64,000 bases of DNA from assembly GCA_016839055.1 (NCBI GenBank), contig JAEKNX010000003.1:124001-188000 (forward strand). The letters run 5' to 3'. The translations under genes were made by a program, and so were the position numbers. The notes under the pieces are model-generated. The model ran no database searches. It had not been told where the DNA came from and saw only the letters and a list, made by a program, of their open reading frames with translations. This document shows, piece after piece, positions 24,847 to 31,480 of this stretch (position 1 is its first letter; each line of letters starts with the position of its first letter). Source of the DNA: Spirochaetales bacterium (lineage in GTDB: Bacteria; Spirochaetota; Spirochaetia; UBA9216).

Positions 24847-25470
24847 TTACCTGGTTAATTTCACAGCTTCTCTGGTAAGCCTGGTTATCTCGGCGAAATT
24901 TCCTGAAGATATCAAATCCCCCCTGACCATCCAGCTTCCGCCGCAGGCAAGTATCTTATCATAGGCAAGGTATTCTTTCAAATTTGATGAGTTAATTCCG
25001 CCGGTAGGCATGAATTTAACATCATATACCGCGCCCATAGCCTTGAGCATCGGAAGACCACCGGCAGCCTCGGCCGGAAAAAACTTGAGGACCTTGAGCC
25101 CCTTCGAGAGCCCCATCTCTACCTGGGTAGGATTGGTTACTCCTGGAGTTATAGGCATCCCCTGTGAAATACAGAAATCAACAACCTCGGGATTAAAACC
25201 GGGAGCAACAATGAAGGCCGCGCCTGCACCAATCGCCCGCTTCGCGTTCTCGATAGTAAGCACTGTTCCGGCTCCGATGAGCATTCCCTTATTCTCTCTA
25301 ACCATCAGCCTGATGGCCTCTTCGGCGGCATCTGTTCTGAAGGTGATTTCAGCAATCGGCAGACCGCCCTCTACAAGTGCGCTTCCGAGAGCCGGAGCAT
25401 CCGAGGCCTTGTCAATCTTAACAACCGGAACAAGCTTTAGCTGCCCGATCTTTTCAAAAATATCACTCAT
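24847..25470 (-). CDS. eda: KDPG / KHG aldolase
   Basis: A 207-residue class I aldolase that cleaves 2-keto-3-deoxy-6-phosphogluconate (or 2-keto-4-hydroxyglutarate) to pyruvate plus an aldehyde. The key residues are visible: the catalytic glutamate in AEITFRTDAAEEAI, the pyruvate-binding TPGVTNPTQ, and the Schiff-base lysine in LKVLKFFPAEAAGG. GTG 25476 is in frame but too close to the GGAGAG site, so ATG 25470 is used. It sits with an isomerase, a dehydrogenase and a lactonase-like gene, so it likely performs the carbon-splitting step of a sugar-acid pathway. No matching dehydratase lies in the window. Confidence 0.93.
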   Translation of the reverse strand: MSDIFEKIGQLKLVPVVKIDKASDAPALGSALVEGGLPIAEITFRTDAAEEAIRLMVRENKGMLIGAGTVLTIENAKRAIGAGAAFIVAPGFNPEVVDFCISQGMPITPGVTNPTQVEMGLSKGLKVLKFFPAEAAGGLPMLKAMGAVYDVKFMPTGGINSSNLKEYLAYDKILACGGSWMVRGDLISSGNFAEITRLTREAVKLTR

Positions 25471-25514
25471 ATTCACTCTCCTGAAAAATTAAGAAACATA
25501 AAAATCATGGATTT

Positions 25515-26321
25515 TCATGTTTCAGCCTTCGATGAATTATTTATTATATAGGATTGTCCTATAACCGGAATAATATAGTTAAGTCCTGAATCTGACAATA
25601 CGTCCTCAATCCTTCCGGGATCTACGGTATTAAAATCAAACATTCCAAAGTGATGAGGTATCATCAGCCCAATACCTGCCTCCCTGCATAATTTCACAGC
25701 CTCAGCCGTGGTAAAATTACCGAGAACCCCGTTTTCTGTCCGGAAGGAATCCCTCCCGTTAACCGGAAGAAGCGCCGCATCAACACCGATTGCCCTGAGT
25801 TTTTCAGTCAGACCCTCATAGGGAATGCAGTCACCGGAGTGATAAATCCTGTATCCCCCGAAATCAATTACATACCCTAGATAGAGGCTTCGGCCCTGCG
25901 CGTCTTTTGCAAGATCTTCATGCGCGGAGGCAACCGCAGTCACCCTGATTCCAGCATCCATAATTTCTCCATCATCGATTCCGGCAAATCTGCCTGAAGG
26001 AACGCCCCGCCCTAGGGCTTTTTCCCTCTCAGCGGCAGGACAGACAAAGATGCAGTCCCGGTTAGCCTCTGAGAGAACAGGCAGAGTCCCCGAATCCATG
26101 TGGTCTGAATGCCCGTGGGTGCATAAAACCATTGAGAGGCCCCTGAGTTCAGCGGGCTGAATAGGAACCGGCTGCATCCTCACATGCGGAAACTTTTTCC
26201 CCGCGTATTTCTCGGCAAGGGAATCAGACAGATAGGGATCTATAACAATCCTCGCGTCGTCTGATTCAATCAAAAACCCAGCCTGGCCAAGCCAGCTCAG
26301 GCGTATTTCATCTTCAGCCAT
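25515..26321 (-). CDS. Metallo-beta-lactamase-fold hydrolase, UlaG-like
   Basis: A 268-residue MBL-fold protein. LSWLGQAGFLIESDDARIVIDPYLSD and CTHGHSDHMD (HxHxDH) are the opening beta-sandwich and the two-metal site; AHEDLAKDAQ, IYHSGDC and MIPHHFGMF supply the later ligands. The closest functional group I can name is UlaG-type (ascorbate-6-phosphate lactonase) and related hydrolases. In this operon a lactone-opening role between dehydrogenase and aldolase would make sense. It overlaps the dehydrogenase gene by 8 bp, indicating coupling. The substrate is inferred only from context. Confidence 0.85.
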   Translation of the reverse strand: MAEDEIRLSWLGQAGFLIESDDARIVIDPYLSDSLAEKYAGKKFPHVRMQPVPIQPAELRGLSMVLCTHGHSDHMDSGTLPVLSEANRDCIFVCPAAEREKALGRGVPSGRFAGIDDGEIMDAGIRVTAVASAHEDLAKDAQGRSLYLGYVIDFGGYRIYHSGDCIPYEGLTEKLRAIGVDAALLPVNGRDSFRTENGVLGNFTTAEAVKLCREAGIGLMIPHHFGMFDFNTVDPGRIEDVLSDSGLNYIIPVIGQSYIINNSSKAET

Positions 26322-27234
26322 TTAAAACCCTCAGTATATTATCTACAGCCGTCTGTGTAGCCCTGTCCACACTCTCGACAGTAAACCCTCCAATGTGGGG
26401 AGTCGTGATGACCCTCTCATGAGCTATCAGCGCGGACATCTCGGGCGGCTCCTTCGGGAAGACATCGGTTGCGTAACCGAAAAGCTTTCCGCTGCCGAGA
26501 GCATCGAGGACAGCATCCTCGTCTATCAGTCCCGAACGTGCCGTATTCACCAGAAGCACACCGTCCTTCATCGAAGACAGCCCCGCGGAATCGATCAGCG
26601 GCTTATCAGACGGAGGACAATGAAGAGATATTATATCGGCAGACGCGAAGATCTCTTCTACCGAGGCGTATCTGAAATCCGGCGACGGATTAAAGGACTC
26701 ATCCGGATAGAGGTCATAGGCCAGCACCTTCATATCAAGCCCGAGGGCCATTTTAGTCGTATACTTCCCAATCTGCCCGCAGCCGATGAGACCCAGGGTC
26801 CGCCCCTCTACTTCAAACCCTTTGCGCCTTTCCCAGCCGCCCGCCTTGATTTGCCCCGAACTGAACGGGACGGATCGAACGCCTGAGAGCATAAGCGTGA
26901 TTGCAAGCTCGGCGACACCTCGCGAATTGGTTCCGGCCGCCTTCTCAACAGAAATCCCCATCTCACCGGCCGCATCGAGGTCAACATTGTCCACTCCGAC
27001 TCCGTTCCGGCTGATTACTTTCAACTTCGCACAGCTCCGGAGAAGATCTCCGCCCACAGGTTCCACACCCGCAAGGTATCCGCAGCATTCCGGAAGAATA
27101 GCTTTAAGTTCTTCTTCAGTTGGCTGCTTTCCCGGCGCAGCGAAAACAACCTCATATCCGGCCTCACGCAGATTCTCGAGGGCCGGATGCCCGTTATTAG
27201 AAAGGGATCTTGGAGTAACTAATATTTTTTCCAT
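26314..27234 (-). CDS. D-2-hydroxyacid dehydrogenase (phosphoglycerate dehydrogenase family)
   Basis: A 306-residue NAD-dependent dehydrogenase. TLGLIGCGQIGKYTTKMA is the GxGxxG cofactor loop. Catalytic residues are the arginine in VNTARSGLIDEDAV, a glutamate near FPKEPPE and the histidine in TTPHIGGFT. ATG 27234 lies 1 bp after the stop of the preceding isomerase gene and has GGAAG ahead; an upstream in-frame start is rejected. Family members reduce 2-keto acids or oxidise 2-hydroxyacids, and several act on sugar acids (GhrB, PdxB and SerA relatives). The substrate cannot be fixed. Confidence 0.9.
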   Translation of the reverse strand: MEKILVTPRSLSNNGHPALENLREAGYEVVFAAPGKQPTEEELKAILPECCGYLAGVEPVGGDLLRSCAKLKVISRNGVGVDNVDLDAAGEMGISVEKAAGTNSRGVAELAITLMLSGVRSVPFSSGQIKAGGWERRKGFEVEGRTLGLIGCGQIGKYTTKMALGLDMKVLAYDLYPDESFNPSPDFRYASVEEIFASADIISLHCPPSDKPLIDSAGLSSMKDGVLLVNTARSGLIDEDAVLDALGSGKLFGYATDVFPKEPPEMSALIAHERVITTPHIGGFTVESVDRATQTAVDNILRVLNG

Positions 27235-27235
27235 T

Positions 27236-27814
27236 TTACTTCCATTTTGGATTGTCAATAATTTCAGGCGTGCCGTTCTTTTCAACTATGAGCTTTCTGA
27301 AACCCTTAGTTTCGATTGTACCATAATCATGACCGGCGTGCCCCGGGAAGGCATAAAACGTAACAAGAGGTTCCGAACTGGAAACATTAATGCTCCGGTG
27401 AGCCCATCTTCCCTGAACATATACAGCCTTGCCTGGAGTCAATTCAGCGGTTTCCCAGGCACCTTCAGGGTTTTCCATCAGCATATATCCGTGACCGCTT
27501 AGACAATAATACACCTCAGCTGTATCGAGCACAGTATGAAAATGCCCCTTCGTCATGTAATACTCATCACCGATCTTGCCTGGATAAGTAATACTTGTTC
27601 CGTAGGCCACTTCCTTCTCGCTGTCGGGAACACCCATGTCGTAAAACTCGTAAACGAGGGTATCTTCAGAGGCAAGGGCTTTATTATAAGCCTCTTCATC
27701 GTAAAACATGTCTTTCATGTTTGAAAGTTTTCTCTGAAGCGACTCCTTTGTTTTCGAAAGCCCGCTTTTCAGATCAAAATCGGTAATAACCGACTGTAGA
27801 TTTTCCATACTCAT
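27236..27814 (-). CDS. Cupin-type glucose-6-phosphate isomerase
   Basis: A 192-residue single-domain cupin matching the archaeal-type phosphoglucose isomerase (GPI, PF06560). The metal site is visible in TKGHFHTVLDTAEVYYCLSGHGYMLM (two His, one Glu) and WAHRSINVS (final His). TSITYPGKIGDEYY is the preceding substrate strand. It has no relation to the large bacterial Pgi fold. It interconverts glucose 6-phosphate and fructose 6-phosphate, or a related aldose/ketose pair. It is preceded by AGGAG 7 nt from ATG 27814 and by hairpin array B. Confidence 0.88.
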   Translation of the reverse strand: MSMENLQSVITDFDLKSGLSKTKESLQRKLSNMKDMFYDEEAYNKALASEDTLVYEFYDMGVPDSEKEVAYGTSITYPGKIGDEYYMTKGHFHTVLDTAEVYYCLSGHGYMLMENPEGAWETAELTPGKAVYVQGRWAHRSINVSSSEPLVTFYAFPGHAGHDYGTIETKGFRKLIVEKNGTPEIIDNPKWK

Positions 27815-27831
27815 TCATACACTCCTATTAA

Positions 27832-27956
27832 ATACCCGCCACGAAGGGCGTATCAATTTCATTCCCGACATGGATGTCGGGTTAGTAAGGTGAAGTATGT
27901 GAAGCAAAGCTTCACATACTTCAAATTGAATCTGAGCAGGGAAGCTCAGATTCAAT
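27832..27956 (-). repeat. Hairpin array, copy B (four hairpins)
   Basis: Plus-strand reading: a weaker stem around CGCC-ACGAAG-GGCG (27832-27853); CCCGACA-TGGA-TGTCGGG (27864-27881); H2 GAAGTATGTGAAGC with loop AAA (27892-27922); 2 nt; H3 ATTGAATCTGAGC with loop AGGGAA (27925-27956). H3 ends on the first base of the stop codon of the MoaD-like gene. The outer seven pairs of H2 (GAAGTAT) equal those of copies A and C, and its inner pairs differ compensatorily. Confidence 0.8.
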
Positions 27957-28222
27957 CAACCACCCGATATGGACGGCATTATAATTATAGTGTCTCCATC
28001 ATTGAGTGTCGTCTTCATTTCCTCCGGATACTGATTCCAGCCATGCCCGTTTAATAGATTTAAAACCCGCGGTGCCGGAACCTTTATTCCATACTCACCT
28101 TCCAGCCAGGCCGCGACTGTATAAAGATCAGAGCCTGGCGGAAAAGAGATCTCATCCAGCTTTTTCCCCGTTATCTCGTGAAAATTAACAAGATATTTAA
28201 TTTTAATGGTGAGGCTTTCCAT
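27956..28222 (-). CDS. MoaD/ThiS-family sulfur carrier
   Basis: An 88-residue beta-grasp protein ending in IIIMPSISGG. The terminal Gly-Gly is the adenylation and thiocarboxylation site of MoaD and ThiS. It starts 2 bp after the AOR gene. MoaD-like genes next to AOR genes usually supply dithiolene sulfur for the tungstopterin cofactor, which is the likely role here. It lacks its own ribosome site apart from the end of the AOR gene, so coupling is likely. Its stop codon lies at the edge of hairpin H3 of array B. Confidence 0.88.
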   Translation of the reverse strand: MESLTIKIKYLVNFHEITGKKLDEISFPPGSDLYTVAAWLEGEYGIKVPAPRVLNLLNGHGWNQYPEEMKTTLNDGDTIIIMPSISGG

Positions 28223-28224
28223 AA

Positions 28225-30054
28225 TTACAGATTTACTACCTCGGCAAGACCGAAATCATCAATAGTTTCCGGCTTTACAACCCCGTTTCTGTCCCACCCT
28301 CGCTCATCATAATAATCGTCGAGCATCTGGTTATACATTTCTTCGGTAAGCACCTGACCCTTAATGGGACCTGACGGAACTGCTTCATTAAGGAAGCGAT
28401 CTGGAAGCATATCGCCTATTCTCTCCAGTCCTTCGCGGTTCAGAATGAGTCTCTCTAAGGTGTAAATTCTTGAACCTATTTCAAGCAGCTCAGGCATGAA
28501 ATCATAGCCGGTAGCGGCCTTCATGGTGTCGCCCTTCGGGTTTGCCGAGAACTCCATCGAGCCCCGCACTACCGTACAGATACCGAGACTGTCGACATAA
28601 GCACGGTTATCCTGAATCTCCTTAACAAGCGCCCCCTTGCCTTCAAGGGCAAACCTGTCAAACTCACCGGTCTGAAGCTCGGCACGGATAGTCCATCCGC
28701 CTACATTGTGGCATGCGCCGCGTGATGAAGTACCATAGGTAAGACCGTTTCCGTAAAATCCGCGTGAATCATAGGCCGCAGGACTCATTCCCTTCACGTG
28801 TACAAGATATGGTTTCCATTCGGGATGTTTTTCAAGAACGCCGAGAGGGCCATCAGCCAGCAGATCAAAAATACCTTCACGACTTGCAATCTTTTTAAGA
28901 CCTTCGATAAGAGCATCACCGTTTCCGAACGTGAGATCTATTCCGCAGGTGTCCTCTTTAGTAATAAGACCTCGCTCATAGAGCTCCATTGCAAAAGCGA
29001 TTATGTTCGCACCACTCATCGTATCAATTCCAATCTCGTCACAAAGCTGGTTGGCGGCAACTATGGCGCCGAAGTCATCAATCCCGCAGTTAGGACCGAG
29101 CAGTCCGATTGATTCAAACTCTGTTCGCGCTTCGGCTCCCTTGTATTTCCCCTCATACACCTTGGCCATTGTTCCGCATGCAACCGGACAGCCAGTGCAG
29201 GCAACATTACCCTTCAGGTATTTATTGTAGAGAGTGAGGTGGTCGACCTTGTCGCCGCCTTCAAAATATGTTGTCTGGAAGTTGCGGGTAGGCATGCAGC
29301 CCAGCTCGTTTATTGCAGAGATGTACTGGCTTGTCCCGTACTTTGTATGATTACCTCTTGTTTCACGAAGAATCGGAAAGGCTTTCTTTCTGATATCAAG
29401 AAGTTTTTCAGGGTCGGATGCCGGAATATCTCCGGTTCCTTCTGTAACAATAGCCTTGATTTTCTTTGAAGCAAAAACCGCACCTGCTCCGCCTCGGCCG
29501 AAGGCCCTGGCATCAACACATACATAGGATATTTTAACAAGGTTTTCAGCAGCAGGCCCGATTGTAAGAACAGAAGCTTTTTTATTTCCAACCTCCTCTT
29601 TCAGACCGTCCATTGTGACGTTTGTCATCTGTCCGACATATGCTGAGGCATCTTTAAACTCTACCTTTCCATCCTTGATATGAAGGTAGGTCCAGTCATC
29701 ACATTTACCCTCGATAATCAAACCGTCATAACCCATTTTCTTAAGCATAATGCCCATCTTGCCTGATGAGTTTGAACAGAGATAATGCCCGGTTTCAGGA
29801 CCCTTTGTACAAAGCTGATACTTTGTAGGCGCAGGCAGGGTAAGCCCTGTCAGAGGGCCGGCAAACAGAAAAATCTTGTTCGCCTCGTCAAAGGGCTTAA
29901 CATCTGCCCCGACCTCTTCATAGTAATATTTCGCTGCCAGGCCTCGTCCGCCGAGCAGCTTGTGATAGATTTTTTCCTCAATTTTTTCAGTACTGATTTT
30001 CTTCGTACTTAAGTTTATCCTTAGGATTTTCCCCAGATATCCACCATTAAACAT
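28225..30054 (-). CDS. Aldehyde:ferredoxin oxidoreductase (tungstopterin)
   Basis: A 609-residue enzyme of the AOR family. The N-terminal domain (FNGGYLGKILRINLSTKKISTEKI...LGGRGLAAKYYYEEV) and the 4Fe-4S ligands CTGCPVAC (CX2CX3C) in the second domain are clear; the fourth cysteine should lie in the C-terminal third. Family members oxidise aldehydes to acids with ferredoxin as acceptor at a bis-pterin tungsten centre. It heads an operon with a MoaD-like carrier, an isomerase and an aldolase. One inference is that it oxidises the aldehyde released by the aldolase, saving energy as reduced ferredoxin. AGGAGG precedes ATG 30054. Confidence 0.95.
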   Translation of the reverse strand: MFNGGYLGKILRINLSTKKISTEKIEEKIYHKLLGGRGLAAKYYYEEVGADVKPFDEANKIFLFAGPLTGLTLPAPTKYQLCTKGPETGHYLCSNSSGKMGIMLKKMGYDGLIIEGKCDDWTYLHIKDGKVEFKDASAYVGQMTNVTMDGLKEEVGNKKASVLTIGPAAENLVKISYVCVDARAFGRGGAGAVFASKKIKAIVTEGTGDIPASDPEKLLDIRKKAFPILRETRGNHTKYGTSQYISAINELGCMPTRNFQTTYFEGGDKVDHLTLYNKYLKGNVACTGCPVACGTMAKVYEGKYKGAEARTEFESIGLLGPNCGIDDFGAIVAANQLCDEIGIDTMSGANIIAFAMELYERGLITKEDTCGIDLTFGNGDALIEGLKKIASREGIFDLLADGPLGVLEKHPEWKPYLVHVKGMSPAAYDSRGFYGNGLTYGTSSRGACHNVGGWTIRAELQTGEFDRFALEGKGALVKEIQDNRAYVDSLGICTVVRGSMEFSANPKGDTMKAATGYDFMPELLEIGSRIYTLERLILNREGLERIGDMLPDRFLNEAVPSGPIKGQVLTEEMYNQMLDDYYDERGWDRNGVVKPETIDDFGLAEVVNL

Positions 30055-30074
30055 TTATTCCTCCTGATTCAATT

Positions 30075-30168
30075 CTCGCCATGGAGGGCGAGTCACAGAG
30101 GTTGAAGTATTTAAAGAGAAGCTTTAAATACTTCTAAATATAAAAGTACATGGAAGTACTTTTATATT
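30075..30168 (-). repeat. Three-hairpin array, copy C (in the AOR leader)
   Basis: Plus-strand reading: H1 CTCGCC-ATGGAG-GGCGAG (30075-30092); H2 GAAGTATTTAAAG with loop AGAAG (30104-30134); 2 nt; H3 AATATAAAAGTAC with loop ATGGAA (30137-30168). Unlike copies A and B it lies in the 5' leader of the operon, between the promoter at 30215-30242 and the AOR ribosome site. H1-H2-H3 order and the 2-nt H2-H3 spacing are the same as in copy A. Confidence 0.8.
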
Positions 30169-30214
30169 CCCCTTCACGTATACTATTGTTTATTATTTAT
30201 TTCCACCGATATTT

Positions 30215-30242
30215 ATTGTATCACTTAATGTGCTATTGTCAA
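30215..30242 (-). promoter_or_regulatory. Sigma-70 promoter of the AOR operon
   Basis: Minus-strand TTGACA (plus 30237-30242) and TACAAT (30215-30220) are separated by 16 bp. The predicted start near 30208 gives a leader of about 150 nt containing hairpin array C. Confidence 0.75.
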
Positions 30243-30243
30243 G

Positions 30244-30255
30244 ATGTAATTACAT
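30244..30255. promoter_or_regulatory. 12-bp palindrome next to the AOR promoter
   Basis: ATGTAATTACAT is a perfect palindrome lying 1 bp upstream of the -35 hexamer. It could be the binding site of the operon's GntR/UTRA regulator, in line with the TGT-N-ACA symmetry seen in that family. Assignment is inference. Confidence 0.45.
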
Positions 30256-30353
30256 TTGAAAAGAGAGTTAACCAGATTCCGATGTTCTATCATTGATTTT
30301 CGAGTAAGTTACTCTAAACTAATTATATGAAGTAGATATTGAGAACGCTATAA

Positions 30354-30701
30354 GCGGGCCTGCTTGTTCTGGATGAGATACAGTACGCTCCCGAACTTTT
30401 TCCAGTTATCAAACGGCTTATTGACAAGGAAAGAACCCCTGGAAAAATACATTCTGTCCGGTTCACAACAATGGGGCATCCTTAATACAGTCTCTGAAAG
30501 CCTTGCTGGCAGAACGGTATATTTTTCCCGATTGAAATCAAGTCTACAGCACGACCGTCGAAGAAAGACACAAGAGGTATCAGTGCCTTTCGCGAAACCT
30601 ACCCCGGCCTCAACATATCTGAAGGTACTGTGATCTATCCCGGCGACGGGGTTTTACGCCTTTCTGAGTTTGATTTTGCTATTGGATATTTTATCGCATA
30701 A
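30354..30701 (+). pseudogene. Decayed AAA-type ATPase with DUF4143
   Basis: Broken segments in different plus-strand frames add up to a known protein type. Walker B and following helix: GLLVLDEIQYAPELFPVIKR. Next, after a frameshift: KYILSGSQQWGILNTVSESLAGRTV. Finally a C-terminal part in another frame: KDTRGISAFRETYPGLNI...VIYPGDGVLRLSEFDFAIGYF, then TAA at 699-701. These are landmarks of the ATP-binding proteins with a DUF4143 domain. The N-terminal P-loop and most of the middle are missing. A full gene would be about 1.2 kb. Confidence 0.8.
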
Positions 30702-30918
30702 GAATATCGGTATGAAACTGATATAGTTAAGGTTATGATCAAGCGGGGCTCTTCTGCCGTTAATATATAGTATTATTGTAAATATAGGCAGCGCCTGCAA
30801 TCATTTCGCCTGGAAGCACTTTTCCAACCTCAAACATACAGCTCTCGTTGGTATATCCCGGCTTCAGCAGGCTACAGAAGATGGTGCAACATCATCTCAT
30901 TTAGCCTGCCGGAAGGTA
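30702..30918. other. Intergenic tail with an unassigned 43-codon minus-strand frame
   Basis: On the minus strand 30760-30891 is open without a start codon and reads ...KPGYTNESCMFEVGKVLPGE, then MIAGAAYIYNNTIY and a stop. It has protein-like composition and may be the end of another lost gene. I do not recognise the family. Nothing else is visible before the next gene. Confidence 0.35.
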
Positions 30919-31395
30919 TTAATCATGGAGCATGAACTCATCAAGGTATGAATAATCTTTACCGTCAGCATTCAGGAGGGTAAGGCTTTCATCGGTTGTC
31001 TTAAGCTTCAGAACCTTTATATTGCCGCCGGTAAGCTTTAAATCAAGATCAATATCTCCGGAAGCCCCGACCTTTATTACTCCGCTCATGGAAGAGAATG
31101 GAATGTCGGATATCTCGTTTCCCTGATCTACCATCCCCATTCCTTTGATGCCCGCTAAAAAGGAGTCAGCGTTAAAATCGTTAAAAGACATAACCATCAT
31201 GCCTGTTTCCTCATTTGCATCAACAGTAACACCCAGAGGCGGCTCTCCGAACATTGTCATCATAAAAACCATACCAAAAGCGGTCAGAGCCCCCGCTGTC
31301 GTTTCCTGCACTTCCAGGTCAGACGGTGCCTCAGCAAACAGTGCAGAAGGCACAAAAACCGCAAGTATAATTAAGACTAAAAATATTTTTTTCAT
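30919..31395 (-). CDS. Secreted protein of unknown function
   Basis: A 158-residue protein with a clear signal peptide (MKKIFLVLIILAVFVPSALFAEA), cleaved probably after FAEA or ALFA. There is no lipobox cysteine. The mature part is acidic with alternating strands (VIKVGASGDIDLDLKLTGGNIKVLKLKTTDES) and a methionine- and glycine-rich middle. No family is recognised. A CGGAGG-type ribosome site precedes ATG 31395. It lies downstream of the lipoprotein at 31481 on the same strand, 85 bp away. Confidence 0.75.
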   Translation of the reverse strand: MKKIFLVLIILAVFVPSALFAEAPSDLEVQETTAGALTAFGMVFMMTMFGEPPLGVTVDANEETGMMVMSFNDFNADSFLAGIKGMGMVDQGNEISDIPFSSMSGVIKVGASGDIDLDLKLTGGNIKVLKLKTTDESLTLLNADGKDYSYLDEFMLHD

Positions 31396-31480
31396 TTATT
31401 CCTCCGTTGCCAAGTATAGCAAGACTGATATTTATTGTCAGTCGGGATTAAAGCCGGCATTTATGAAACAATTAGCTTGC

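Noticed and set aside
30075-30168. Hairpin array C as a known riboswitch
   Set aside because: None of the conserved cores I know (SAM, cobalamin, TPP, c-di-GMP, molybdenum/tungsten cofactor, fluoride, ZTP) could be placed. The Moco/Tuco motif was considered because of the AOR gene but does not fit simple perfect stems.
30364-30633. An intact 89-residue plus-strand gene
   Set aside because: It mixes frames of an ATPase/DUF4143 gene and is only the longest open piece of that pseudogene.
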